Below, in pieces: positions 14,301 through 29,300 of a stretch of 64,000 nt of DNA. The DNA comes from Manduca sexta (lineage: Eukaryota; Arthropoda; Insecta; Lepidoptera; Sphingidae). The stretch spans positions 5,082,600 to 5,146,599 of the forward strand of contig NC_051115.1 of assembly GCF_014839805.1 (NCBI RefSeq). Direction: 5' to 3'. A program made the translations under genes and the position numbers. How positions within the stretch are numbered: the first letter of the stretch is position 1; the number at the start of each line of letters is the position of its first letter. Below the pieces are notes generated by a model. That model worked only from the letters and a program-made list of their open reading frames with translations, made no database searches and was not told where the DNA came from.

Positions 14301-17300
14301 TAAAGTATTTTATTTTTTCAAAAAGCTATGTCAACGAGAAGTATATTCTGTTCAGAACAAGAACCGTCGTAGGATTTGAGGTCGCTACTGTGCTTAGTTA
14401 CCTCTTTTGTTTAGTTTCAGTATGTTTCTATACAAAAATCCCTAAAAACAACACGCAAGATCATTTATAACAAAGCAATACGACATGACAATTAGTGTAA
14501 CATTTACCAAATGGCAGGGAAGGGTTGCTATGTAAAATTAAAAAGTTAGTTCACTTTTCGACCACGACTGTTCTCTTTCTAAACAGACTATATAAGATGT
14601 ATCACTACATAGTATAAAACAAAGTCGCTTTCTCTGTCCCTATGTCCCTTTGTATGCTTAAATCTTTAAAACTACGCAACGGATTTTGATGCGGTTTTTT
14701 AATAGATAGAGTGATTCAAGAGGAAGGTTTATATGTATAATAACATCCATTAAATAGTGGAGAAATACTGTTATTTTGTTATGTTATACCCGTGCGAAGC
14801 CAGAGCGGGCCGCTATGTTTTTATATACAACGTTCACAGTTTTTCTGTAGTGTATTTAGTATCAGCATTGCACCCGTGCGAAGCCGGGGCGGGTCGCTAG
14901 TATTGCTATATACGAAAAAAGATTAAAGCTACGTCATCGGGAAGTATAAGATTTCCTTTTTTTATATGTGCACGGCAAAGTGATCCCACAGCACCTAATG
15001 GTCGCTCGCGACGCTGGCGCTCTCAAACAACCTGCGCCCGCGCTAAGGCCGGCGAGCGGCTTCTTTACTTTACACAATAACTTTTGATTTAATATTATCA
15101 AAATTAGAGATTACATTGTCTCCTAGAGGGCGCGAAGGAATTTTTTGCACACGGGCGGCACATGAGCTCGAGTCGCCTCTGCTGATGAACAAAGTGATCT
15201 TATAAGGGTTCCTTTGGGCTACAGAACCCTTAAATAAATGGCTCCACTGATTGCTTTATCTTTTTCATTTTGCTTTTTAAATGCTAAAGTATAGTTTGAT
15301 ATAATTTACTATTAGAAGCTGCCTTTGGGGGAGGTGAGCCCTCAAGGCCTTAGAGGACTATTTTTTACGATCTTACTGACAAAATTATTAAAACCGGGGT
15401 TCTTTCATTGCTTCGCTCGAGGTTTTGCGTCATATTATTTGGTTTTGCCTAAAGCCTGCGTACGCGTCGGTTAGGTTTGCTACTGACTAACTGACGTATG
15501 TATCGGAATAACAGTGAATTAAATTACACCCTGTATACATATATGACATACAGACACATTAAGACGCCGCGCACTCTGTTATGGTTACAAAACTATTGAA
15601 TTTGATCGCTATTTTTTTTTCATTATTTTATCCCGACATTTCGAAGAACAACTTTGTCGCTGTTTTACTAACTTTTCGAAGACTACAGTGATAAAAAGGT
15701 AACCTTTTCAGCCTCAGGTTAAGGACAGCGTGTGCGCGGCGCCTAATCTATAAACTTTCGTTAAATAAAGATACAAATATACAAACTTGGTTCTTTAATG
15801 TTAATTTACCGGTGCTTGTCGAAATATTGAGAAACGATGACGATTCCCGGTGTAGTTGACAGGCCGCCACCAATGCCTGGGAAACAAAAAAAACCTACAG
15901 TTGCACTTGTTTTGTCGGTTAGTATTGTTCCAACAGGCGTGATAGGGTAGTTGACTTTTTTTTTAATCGGAAAAAGAACTTTCAAAATTCACGCAATAAT
16001 AAATAATTTAAGCTTTGAAATTTGGTGGAAAGGGTAGCTGTCAAATTATAGTAATAGTGAAATGTGACGTCACCCTTTGCCACTGGCCATAATGCTGCGT
16101 GAGTGAGAAAAGGACAGCGCGATAACACCACCACGCCCCACTTTTGCTTACAATATTTCAAATATGAATAACTGCTTTATTTTTCAATCAATTTTGATGC
16201 TGATTTCACCGAAAAATCTTTTTATGTTCTGTTACATATAAAATAATAAACTATATCAAACATACGAAACTACCCTATTGTGTTAACTGTCGAGAGGTCA
16301 TCTCTCATCAATCGACATTCTATTGAACCCCACTTCGCATCGACAAGAGATGATTACTCCCCGGCAATCGACACAATTATGCCGGCCCGTTGGAACCGGA
16401 TCATGTATACGGGGTCAATATTTATTTATTTGCACTTTATATACATAATATGTATATCGGCGGACTTAATGCCAAAGGCATTCTCTCCCAGTCAACCTAA
16501 GGGTGGTGCAGAGATAAATAAGGTAGGTGCATAAGGATATTTAATAATACATAAACATACATAAAAGTAACTATAATGTATAACTATATTAAATACAAAC
16601 ATAATATAAGTAATATTATAAATACATAAATATATAATATGTACTCGTACATTCTAATAATATAAAGTTTAGAATTAAAGTGACAACTCTTCTGCTTCTT
16701 TTAACAAAAGCTGCCGTACTCTCCTTTTGAAGGCAAGCCGAGAAGTATTTACTAGCAGTTGTAGACGAAGATTCCCAATGATACTATAGTGCTTACCAGT
16801 CATAACTCCAAAACTCAGCAGTAGATGGAACAATCCAGTGCTGAAATAGGACAGCGCGAGTCCAGTGGCGCAGAAGAGACCTCCGATGAACACCACGAGC
16901 CTGCAGGAATACTTCTCACACAGGGCAGACGACAGCGGCGCTAGAAATAGGTCTCAATTTAGGCTATGTTTCCGAAAATATACACGACCATGTTAGCAAA
17001 GAAACAACAAAAAATTGAATGTATCTGAAGTATTTCAGTCCTACAGCGTGGCGGCTTATGCGGTGAACCATGTCAAGGGTTTTGTACCTAGAACAGCATA
17101 AATACATTCTATACGTCCAAATTAACTCTAAAATATATTTCTAAAATGAACGAAATTCAGCAAAGATTAACAGGGTACACAAAAAAGCATTTCAATTTCA
17201 ATACCAGGGAGGGTAGAGGCAAAAGAACCTGTGGCGATCACCGATTCAAATTACGCGCCCAAGCCTACGCTGCGCACACATTGGGGTTCGGCGTAGGCTC

Positions 17301-20300
17301 GAGCGTCAGATGTGAACCTCGCGTGGCACGCGACGTTTTGACTTGATTAAATTAATACTGTTGCCTGTGATTGTGATTCAACCAATTAACGTCATTATAT
17401 GGAAGACAAGGTTTTTATTAAACGTGGAGTTGATGATAATATGGAAACCCCATGAGCTCCATAAACCATACAAGTGTCCGTAGAACAGCGTCATGGTGGT
17501 AACAAGTAGGTAAAATTTTAACATAGACCCAAAAGTTATTAGAGTAAAATTTTAAAACAAACAAGAAAAAGCTTCCATTATATTATAATTGACGTTTAAT
17601 CAATTCTCTTTGTGTTTAAAACACTAGTTTTACATTTTGTGCAACAGTTAGTCACCAGAGATAATTGTTCACACTCCGGTAACAGCTGATAACTTCACGC
17701 CATACCCTTTTGCGACGCTAGCGCTTTTGTGGAGGGTTTTTGAGTTGTAATTTGCTTACCGCTGAACACTTTCAACTGTTTCCCCATATGAGATGGTGTT
17801 CATTGCCTCTACGCTCCATGTATACATTAACGAAATTATGGATAAGATGCTTACAATATTTTTAATTTCTTAAGATGTACACTATGTCACAAGGCTCTAT
17901 TTATGAATAAAATAATAAATTCAATATATTGTAGTTATTAACAAATCAAATAAATAAATCAATTACTTATAAATACAATATATTGTATTAACTAATCAAA
18001 CTCATCTTTCAGTAGAATCTCAAGTACACGTCATTTATTGAGTTATTTGGTAAACAAAACTTAATGTCGCTTAAGAGATTGTTGTCAGCTGAGTTAGCTT
18101 TTGATGAACATAGCTCAGCTATCAAAATCCGCCATTTTTTTATATATAAAAGCTCGCCAAAGTCGCTTCTCAGCATCTGATGTTAAAAGAAGTGAAGTCC
18201 AAAGAAACTGCCGACCGACAAGATACAAGCATCTCCGGACGGTCGCCACAGTCATGCCGGCCTGCATAATTACTTCTTCACGCTCAATTAACGACTTAAG
18301 ATATTATCTGAGATGTTGATTAAATAGTGGAGACCTGAAGATGCTGACTTTAATTTGACAGCGTCTCAGCTGATGTCACACTTGAGAGCGAAACTGTTGC
18401 ATCTATTAATACAGCCTTGAATACACGTTTATCATCACATAGAATACGATGACCAAATACAATACTCAAGTTCCCAATCTATACTATTATATAAAGCTGA
18501 AGAGTTTGTTTGTTTGTTTGAACGCGCTAATCTCAGGAATTACCAGTCCAAACTGAAAAATTCTTTTTGCGTTGGATAGCCCTTTGTTCGTGGAGTGCTA
18601 TAGGCTATATATCATCACGCTATACCCAATAGGAGCGGAGCAGTAATGGCTGATATCAGGAACTACCGGTCCAAACTGAAAAATTCTTTTTACGTTGGAT
18701 AGCCCTTTGTTCGTGGAGTGCTATAGGCTATATATCATCACGCTATACCTAATAGGAGCGGAGCAGTAATGGCTAATCTCAGGAACTACCAATCCAAACT
18801 GAAAAAATCTTTTTGCGTTGGATAGCCCTTTCTTCGTGGAGTGCTATAGCTTATATATCATCACGCTATACCCAATAGGAGCGGAGCAGTAATGGCTAAT
18901 CTCAGGAACTACCGATTCGAACTGAAAGATTATTTTTGTGTTGAATAGCCCTTTGTTTGTGGAGTGCTCTTAGTTATATATCATCACGCTATGACCAATA
19001 GGAGCGGAGCAATAATGAAACATGTTGCAAAAACGGGGACAATTTATTAGTTTTGAGAGCTTCCGTTGCGTGCGCTGCGTAAACGGTTAAAGTTATGCAA
19101 CAATGATGTATGACGGGATTGTTCCTCTTAAAAAGTTCTAAAAAATGTATTATAAAACAAAGTCTCCCGATGGATCAGTCTGCCTGAACGTGTTGAACTC
19201 AAAAACTACCCAACGTATTAAGATGAAATTTGGTATGGAGACAGTGTGAGACCCGGGGAAGAACATAGGGTCCCGGGAAACTACTACTTTCATAACGGAA
19301 AACTTTAGCCTGAAAAACTTTATAACGCGGGCGGAGCCGCGGGAAACGCTAGTAAATTATAAACAAAGACCACATTCGTATCAACAGTCTTATAAATTAA
19401 TATTGCGAATAGCGACCGTACACAAGGTGTTAAAACCCGCCATAGTGGCACACGTATTTTGCGTTCCCGGATCAGCCTGTGTATATTTAAAAAAAAACAA
19501 AAACTAATATAAATATATATATGTCCGTATGTCACCCGGGGTACCTCATTGAAAATCAGCGCTGCAGTATTAGACTGGTACTGCAGCAAGAAGCTGAATG
19601 AGGGTTCCCATTGTTGGCACAATAGGTATAATATATTTTTTTAATTTTATGTTTTTATTCTTTATTTGTTACTATGTGCACGTTATACTGTTTGTGTGCA
19701 ATAATAAAATCTTTTCTTTCTTTCTTTCTATATTTAACGAGATAAGATATTCAACAATCTTTGTGCATATTTAATTTGTATTGAAATGCGGAGGCTTGTT
19801 ATTAGCAATAGTTGTTATGTTTGATATTATACATTTATTTTGTTTATTAATCTGTAAGCCTTCTACAAAATAAAAATAAAAAATATCCGGTTCCAACAGG
19901 CATAATTGTGTTGACTGTCGAGGGGTAATCATCTCTCGTCAGTCGACATTCTATTGGACCGCAATAACCATCAAGTTCAATGGAGTCATTTAGCCGTGCT
20001 CGTATAAAAAAATACGTTAAGTGCCGAATAATATTTATTTGCACATTATAAAATAGGCTCTTAAAGCACTCCCTCGAGCAAATAACCTTGAGGATTCGTT
20101 CCATATATTCACGGAACACAAGTTACGGCGATATGTAAAGATATCGAATATTCAGTCTTATACAAATGTATTGAAGGTGGTCACCTTAGAAACATCTTTG
20201 CCCACTCTGGAAAAATCTTGGCCTCAAGCGATGCAGGCCTTTCCTTGAATTCGGCGAGATTTTTTGCACTCGCCATATTGAACCCCCAGAAAAAAATTCA

Positions 20301-23300
20301 TAACTATGGCAATGAACATAAGGCAAATAACTGCAAACCACCATACAAGTAGCCAGTGTATCTACTACATAAGACAACATCTCATGTTTCAAGATGACGA
20401 GCGCAGTGGAATACCAAATACTTTGTAATTCAAGGTGTTAGTGTTTCTGCTGTTTATCGGTCGTATCGCTTACCATCGGACGAACGGGAAGCTCGTCTCG
20501 TCATTCAAAGCAATAAATAAAAACAAAATACAATATAATATTAACCGCAATAAAACAATCAACAGTAATAAATTATTAAAATAAATAATTAAATTATTCT
20601 TTCAAAAAACAGTGAATTGAATTTCGTAACGTCATTTATAATATATACTTATTAGATGTCACTCTTCCCACTTCCATCTTCTTCCTTGATCTTCGCTTCG
20701 TTTCTTCATAACAGTCGATGTTCGTCAATGTCGCTAATGATCCTCACAATGCTGCAGGCAGAAAGCACTGCTAGTCGTAGGTGACGCTGACAGTGGTGGG
20801 TTACACTGTCAGTAGCAGATTGACTGCCAGCGGCATTATGAGGATCGCCAGCAACATTGTCCCATGATGACAGTCCACATTACAAACAAACCAGTTCTAA
20901 ACAAGAGCGTCGCCAGCCGAAGGCCCATTGGGGGCAAATTGATATGGAGACTGAGAAAAGTATGAATTATAGCTAATTTCGAGAGCACATTTTCCTCCCC
21001 CACTCACTCTCCCGCTTTAACAATAACACAGAGCAGAGCATGAGGGTACAGAATATTAGGAATGGAATTTGTGAATTCATTCGAGTTTCGACGTACAGGA
21101 ATGATGGATCAAGCAACTAAAGTCAAATATTAGGACTGTGGTTGCTTTACATTTGGCAACTTTTAAGAATCTCTAGGCAGCTGCCTATCCCTGGCCCCTT
21201 GGTGACGCCCTTGATTCTAAAATTATATAGAGCGGACATTAGGGAGATTGTCATACAACAATTTTGCGCTCATGCGATGGTTACTCAAACTACTGTGAAG
21301 TAGCAAAACAGCAATGTAAAATATATTTTTCCACATAGTGATTTACACATTTTTAATACTCATATTAGCATAATAATAATAATAATATCAGCCCTGTATC
21401 ATATACTTGCCCACTGCTGAGCACGGGCCTCCTCTACTACTGAGAGGGATTAGGCCTTAGTCCACCACGCTGGCCTAGTGCGGATTGGTACACTTCACAC
21501 ACCTTCGAAATTCCTATAGAGAACTTCTCAGATGTACAGGTTTCCTCACGATGTTTTCCTTCATCGTTAAAGCGAACGATAAATTCACAAAGAATACACC
21601 CATGATTTTTTAGAAAAGTCAGAGGTGTGTGCCCTTGGGGTTTGAACCTGCGGACATTCGTCTCGGCAGTCCGTTCCACACCCAACTAGACTATCGCCGC
21701 TTTATCATATTAGCAATTAGCATGTTTTCTGTAAATATTTTCTTCTTCTGTTATATAATGGCTGCTACAGTTTATTTATCGGTGCTTTTGCCAATGTCGA
21801 GTAATCATAGCAGATATAAAACAAAAAGATACTATAAAATCAGATCGCATTTTTTTTCCATTTTTGTGTTAAAACCAAACTCCCTTATTCATAGACGTTT
21901 TTATCTAAGGACGGAACATTGCTGTGATAAGTCTGTTTCTCAGTGCTGACGGCATGGCAGCCTTCGCAGTGCGTAGACATAGGGCCGTTGTGATTGGCTA
22001 ATATTGAGATACAACTTGAATTTAGTTGGCTGTTAGATAAACAAAGCTGAACAAACAGCAAGCCGTCAGATAAACAAAGCTAAGAATCTGACTTCTTATC
22101 TCAGCAATGCTCCGTCCTTAGATAAATAACGTCTATGAATAAGGTAACATTATGATATCTTGTCACACTGATATTTCAAATAAGACAACGAAATATTACC
22201 ATTTTGTAAGTTTTTAAGCATAAATTTGGTCCTAATATCCAGTCTATAACTTACTATACTGTTGCCCTTGGATTTAACTCTTCTTACTTCCATCTTCTTT
22301 CTTGATCTTCGCTTCGTGTCTCCATAAGAGTCGTTGTTCGTCAATGTCGCTAATGATCCTCACAATGCTGCAGGCAGAAAGCACTGCTAGTCGTAGGTGA
22401 CGCTGACAGTGGTGGGTTACACTGTCAGTAGCAGATTGACTGCCAGCGGCATTATGAGGATCGCCAGCAACATTGTCCCATGATGACACTCCACATTACA
22501 AAAAAAAATTGGAACACAAAATTATTTTAAATTCATGTTTCAATTTATTGCACACCACAGTTATTAAAATATAGGTTTTACAAATTATAAAGTACATAAT
22601 CTTGGATCCTGTAGCACATGGCAACATAGAAGAAAGGGAGAAAGTATACCTTTATAAAAAATGTGATATAGTTTGTAAATAGTGGAATTAAAATGTATTA
22701 TTATTTCATGCACGTAAATTTAATGTAATTTTATTTAATTCAAACATTAGCATACTCAGAATTACGTATATATTTTAAAGTAAGTTGTCAAAGTTAGGTT
22801 CATAAATCGTAGTTAAAGAAATCAGTTTTAGAGTAGTAGTCACTTTTCACATAGTCTTTTTATATTGCTTTGAATGACGAGACGAGCTTCCCGTTCGCCT
22901 GATGGTAAGCGATACGACCGATAAACAGTAGAAACACAAACACCTTGAATGACAAAGTGTTTGGTATTCCACTGTGCTGGCCATCCTGAGACATGAGATG
23001 TTAAGTCTTATTATGTCCAGTAGTTACACTGGCTACAATGCCCAACCGGAACACAACAGTGACTACACACTGTTTGGCAGCAAAAATAGAAATAGACATT
23101 GCGGTGGTACCTACCCTGACGTACTCTCATATGAGAGACCTATCATCAGTAGTTTTTCATATTATTCTTTCATATTGTCTTGGAAACAACAAACACATAA
23201 CCGCTACAGCCCAAAGGAGAAGGCTAAGGTGGTGGCATTCCGTTGTGATTGGCTAATATTCAAATACAACAATATTAGCCAATCACAGCAGCCCTATGTT

Positions 23301-26300
23301 TACGCACTGCGAAGGCTGCCATGTCAGCACTGAAAACAGACTTGTTATCACAGCTTTACTCGGTCCTTAGATAAAAAACGTCTATGAAAACGGGGACAAT
23401 TCTATAATATAATCATATCAAGCTATCATGCTTTCTGAACATTTCAATTCTTCGCAAAAGTTGTTTATAATTAACAAATCACTGGCTTTTTGTACGGCAT
23501 GACAAAGTGACCCCACTGCACCTGATGGTAAGTGGAGTCCAATAGAATTTCGACTGACGAGAGATGATTACCCCTCAGTCGACACAATTATGTTGGAACC
23601 GGATATACACAGGCTGATCCTAAAACACTTATATGGGCCACTATGGCGGGTTTTAACACATTTTGTATGGTCGCTATTCGGGCGGATATATCCGACCACC
23701 AGCTAATGCCAGTCACTCGTTAGTAACCTCCATAGAAATTCGCAAATATACACCGTGATTATATAGTCGCTTTTGAACCGAAAATTTTAAATTCTGTATA
23801 AATATTACAATTTGAAAAAATCCAATATAATATTTATTTTTTATAAAAAATTTAATTAATGTTTACGAATAATAAATAAGAACACGTGGTAATGCAATTA
23901 AATCTCACGTACTACTACGGTCACTACGATCGGTGCCATTCATAATATAATTGTCGCGACGTTCCTATAATTGTCAAACTCGCCCGAGTGAAAAATATTA
24001 TGAAAAACTATTGTTTTTAATTATCAACAGAAAAAACAAAACAATTAATTCACTATAATTTTTTGGTCCTGCAAATTGCTCTAAGTATTTTTTGGTCCCA
24101 AAACGACTGTAAAATCACGCCTCCTTATTCATAGACGTTATTTATCTAAGGACGGAGCATTGCTGTGATAACAAGTCTGTTTCTCAGTGCTGACGGCATG
24201 GCAGCCTTCGCAGTGCGTAGACATATGGCTGTTGTGATTGGCTAATATTGAGATGAATATGAATATGAATCTAGTTGGCTGTCAGATAAACAAAGCTGAG
24301 AAACTGACTTGTTACCACAATGCTCCGTCCTTAGATAAATAACGTTTATGAATAAGGGGGATAATGTATACCCTATTTATCTTCAACAAATATGTCTTCT
24401 TTCTTGATCGCTTCGATTCGCGGTTGGCTGCTATTCATTACCTCTGTCGACCCTCATAGTACGACTGGCAGGTAACACTGCCCAATATCACTATGAGAAT
24501 GGGCAGCGGGAATGTTTCTTCTCTTCGTTCCTCGTTAATAATAACAAATGCCGTGTCACTTCATTAAGACTTTATTTTTTTGTAACTTTTTATACAAAGA
24601 GTATAAAGGCGGACTTAATGCCAAAGGCATTTTCTACCAGTTAACCTTTGGGTGGTGCAGAGACTAAAGATAAATTAATTGATCAATTAATTAAATGAAT
24701 TAATTAAACCTTTAATAAAGTTTGAAACGGAGGCTATCCCGAATCTTCGAAACAAATGGGTGAATTTCCCGAGACCAAAAATTGCGTGGCATCGATGAAA
24801 TCGGTAATAAAAAACATAGATAAAATTTTATAACATTTTTTTCTGATTAGGTGAAATAGTAATCTATGTGTAGCACAAACTATTTTATTAATATGATTAG
24901 CAGGTACTTCAAAAAAAAAAGTTAAAGCTCGAAATCTTTCATTACCGTGTTTGTCCACACGTAACCTCGATGTATATTATACCTCATTGATAAAAATCTA
25001 TTGGTTATTTATATTAAAATCGAATTTTATTTGATACGTGAATAGTTAAAGTATTGTTACGGTATACATTTATTCAGATATTTAAATAATACAACGAATG
25101 GTAATAAAAATGCATTTGTCCTAGAACTACCTTTCATCGCCGTTGTCTAAACATATTTAAGAATATCGTTTTATCTAACGATATGCGTCCCCCCTTGCTG
25201 TGCGCTAAACATTGCATATAGTGCCGCCTACGTGCTCGACGTGAAAATATGTACGCACATGCTTGCGATTTCGAGCAATAAATGTAAGTATTCCGTTTTT
25301 ATATTACTGGACATTTTTTATTTCATCGCCGTGGATAGGTGTAACTTCTATTTGAAAAAGTTTGTCCTCTTGATTAAGCATTAGATAGAACGCCATTTCT
25401 CTTATGTTTATTTGTGAAGTGTTAATTACTTCGAATAATTAATAGATTTTTTGTTATGTTATATTTTTGCCTTGATTTTCATCGCCGTCCTTTCATTGCC
25501 ACGGTTTCCGTGGCCAAAATTTGCTATGGCAATGAAAAAAAAGACACGGCAATGAAATTTTTTTCATTGCCATGCCTAGTAACACAATTTAGTTTCATTG
25601 CCGTGACCAGGTGTTTCATTTCCGTGACTTATGTTTTCATCGCCAAGGTATAATTAGGCAAAGAAAACATCTTACCTATATAGCTAGTATAGAACACTGA
25701 CAGTACAGAACTCGTTAAGTTTACCCTCTGCAATACGATAAAAGCTTAAAGATAGACTTTGAGTTTTTTACATACAGTCAACTAACCTTACAAAATGACG
25801 TAACATTTGGTACTCCATCACACTTATATACACTCACACACATGCGCAAACACTCGTCCACATACATACACCCATACAAGAGTCTGATTTTAATAATGAT
25901 TTGTTTATTTTTAGGATGCCAAGATGCCTAAGCCAAAATTATTTGAAAAGGAGAGAAAGGAGAGGAAAAGATTGGCCGAACAAAAGCGACGAGATTTCCG
26001 TGGATTGGTTCTTTCATTCCCATGGCACAGACTTTTCATTGCTGTGGACGCTTGTTTCATTTCCGTGCACGCACGTTTCATCGCCGTGGCACGAAATTTT
26101 TCATCTGGTATATCTCGTTAGTTATTTAAGTTTTCTGCTGGATATTAAGCAATAATACATACATTATCAAAAAACTTTAATAAACTCGAAATATTTTTTA
26201 AACAACTTAAAAGATAAAAAAATCCACGGAAATGAAGATTTTTATGGACCTGTTGAAATTCACCCAAATACTTACCATACAGGCAGGGATGGCAAAACTT

Positions 26301-29300
26301 TAATGGTTAACGTGGTATTATTTAAAGAATCAACCCATAACGAGTCATCTAGGACCAGTTTTATCTATCAAAGTGTCTCGTTTATGACCCAACTATGTTT
26401 TTTTTTTATTGGTGCTCGGAGTATTGGCTTCACTGCATTATGTTAAGCGAAGTGAAGCCCAAAAATCGTATACAATGTTTGGCATATTATTCGTGTTTCT
26501 GAATTATTTTGTAACGTGCAGGGGGGCTGCGAAGATTAGTCGTAGGGAAGTGCATCTGGAGTTACACCTACATAATATTTTTTTTTAAATTCAAACCTCG
26601 TGGATTATTTTAATACTTTATTATTAAAAATCCTTTGATCGATAGTTCTAGTGTTGCAGATTTATTCAATGACTTTTTTGATTTATTTCCTGGGCAGGGG
26701 GGTGCACGTGCCCCTATTTGCACCTCCCCCTGGCGCCCATGTCACGTGCCACCACGGCACGCGGGCAATTGATTCGCCATCCCTGGTATAGGGCAAAGTT
26801 CTCTATTTTTTTCCTTTAGGTTGTTTCAAGTTGTAACAATTAAATACTAAACATACACTCTAGTTTAATATAAGTTGCACAACCGATTACAAGCAAACAC
26901 AGAATGCAAAAAACAATAAATAAAAAAAGGTAAAACCAAAGAGTTTAAGATAACAAAGAGCGGACGTTGGGGAGATTTCCATTAAACATTTTACATTCAT
27001 GCGACGGTTACTTAATCTACTGTGAAGTAAAACATCAATATAAAATACTTCAAATTTTTACCATGATTTGCACGTTATTAATGCGCATATTATCATATTT
27101 TCTGTAAATGTTTTTGTTTTAATTATTAAGTTATCCTTCTATTTCCCCCTACAGCCAGCCCAAGCTGGTTACTTAAGTTTGTACCTTGTTTTCATTATAA
27201 ATTTTATCCCTATTTTAAAATGTCCATAGTTATATAAGTCATTTTAATTGTTAGTTAGAAATAATAATTATTCTTATACATTGTCTAGACGTATACTAAG
27301 TGCAACTTTGTTCGCCTACGTGATAAATAAAGTAACAAATAATAATAATATCAGCCCTGTATTATATACTTGCCCACTGGCCTAGTGCGGGTTGGTAGAC
27401 TTCACACACCCTCGAAATTTCCTAATAGAGAATTTCTCAGGTATGCAGGTTTCCTCACGATGTTTTCCTTCACCGTTAAAGCAAATAAATAAAATATTTT
27501 ATTTATTACCTAGCGTTACTTACCAAGTGCAAGGCAAAGTGTGGACAGCGCGGCTGGTATCCAGGACGCGACAGACTCCGAGGAGTCCGGGAACGTCTCC
27601 ATGATCTCTACGTACAGCACTCCGTACGACTTGAACAGACCCGCCACCCAAAACTGGACCATGAACGCTCCGAATACCACAACCCAACCGTATCCGCCGT
27701 CTGGGGGGCTGATGCTTCTGTACAAAGGGGGGGACGAATTACTTATCAAATAGCGGAACCCCCCCCCCTCTATGTGAGACTGTTCTCGGTGCCGCGAGCT
27801 CGCACCAACTAATTACGGCATGCACCATTGACGCGCGCGCTGCGTGTGCTCAATGCTTTGTCCAACCAGATTGATATATTTTCATGCTCTTTGACGGAAT
27901 TCACATCGGCCGCTTATGTAATAGTAAGTAATAATAAAATATTATAATAACTATTGTACTACGCTATTGTATTGAGTATTACCTGTAAAATAGTTGTATG
28001 TGGAAATAAATAAATAAATAAAAAAAAAAAATCCACCAATTTCTATAATTAAAAGTACTTATTCGAATCATTTGGGAAAATAAATATAATTACTATACTG
28101 ATAAGGGGCCGTTCAAGTGTTACGTAACGCAATTTGCGGGGAAGGGTTGTGAAATGTTACGATACGTTACAAAGGGCGGGAGGGGGTTACAACGCGTTAT
28201 GTAACATTGTTTTTTTTTTATTTTAAATTAGATATTTTAGCGATTTTCCGGTTTTTTGCGTAAAATAATTGTGAATATTAGAAAAAAAATAACTTAAGAG
28301 TTACATAACTTTTGGACGGGGAGCATAGGTGTACAGAAAAACGTTAGGGCGCGTTACATGGGGGGTGGGAGGGTCAAAAATCTTCAAAAATTGCTTTAAG
28401 TAATACTTGAACGACCCCAGCTCAGAAGCGGTATCTCAACAAAATCAAAATCTTGATTTTTATGTCGTCAGATAGCTTAAAAATATACCCATCCAATGAA
28501 CTTACCTAAATAACGGTATCTTGTTTAGAACTTATTAATAAACCTTAAAGAGTTTCTCTATCTCAGTTTTACACAAAACTATATTTACAAAACTTCGATT
28601 ATCTCGAAATAAGGTTTCCCTGACATACCGCTTTTGCGCTTAGCACGGCAGTATAGCCTGATATATTTTTAACTAACCTCCAAAAGGAGTTCTGAATTGG
28701 ATTTTTATAATACTATTCACAAGGCTTTAAAACAAATAACACACTGGGAAGATATAACATTATATTTAGACAAAAATTGGTATTAAAATAAAACTATTTT
28801 TCGGATTATATCGCGGTTTTTTAATTATAATTTTCTGCCAACATTTCAAAGTCTTCATGATCACGGGGACTGAGGTGTTGGACACAGGGCCGTAGCTAGA
28901 GGGGGGCATTGTGGGGCAATGCCCTACCTTAATAATCAACAAAATTTTACATAACTACTCAATCGAAATATATGGAGCAGCGTGATTTTTATTTCACGAT
29001 TTTGAAGTTGGGCCCATAGTAAGAGTTATTCGTATTGATGGGTGGAATAACCACTTTTCGAGATTTAAGGAAATTTTGTTATAATCTGTATATTACCCTA
29101 ACAATTACATAAGTATTAACCTGAGTCACTCACGTTCACAAGTCAAGAAAGACAAAAATCGTTTGACCAGATCAGATCTAGTAATATTTTTACTTCCGCC
29201 CTACTTGTAACAACAGCTGCCCTACCTTAAATTCAAGTCTAGCTACGGCCCTGGTTGGACATCCGAAAAGTTACAATATCAACCTACATTTTACAATTAT

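Noticed and set aside
17146..17346. 66-codon open frame
   Set aside because: No homology, no codon-use contrast and no splice partners.
22274..22489. 71-codon open frame in family O as a gene
   Set aside because: The sister copy at 20.7 kb is broken by a stop, and no splice context exists. Reported only as a repeat property.
25924..26121. 65-codon basic open frame as a real gene
   Set aside because: It begins after an acceptor-like 'tttattttta g' but runs into the TTTCATTGCCGTG motif field, and no partner exon is found.
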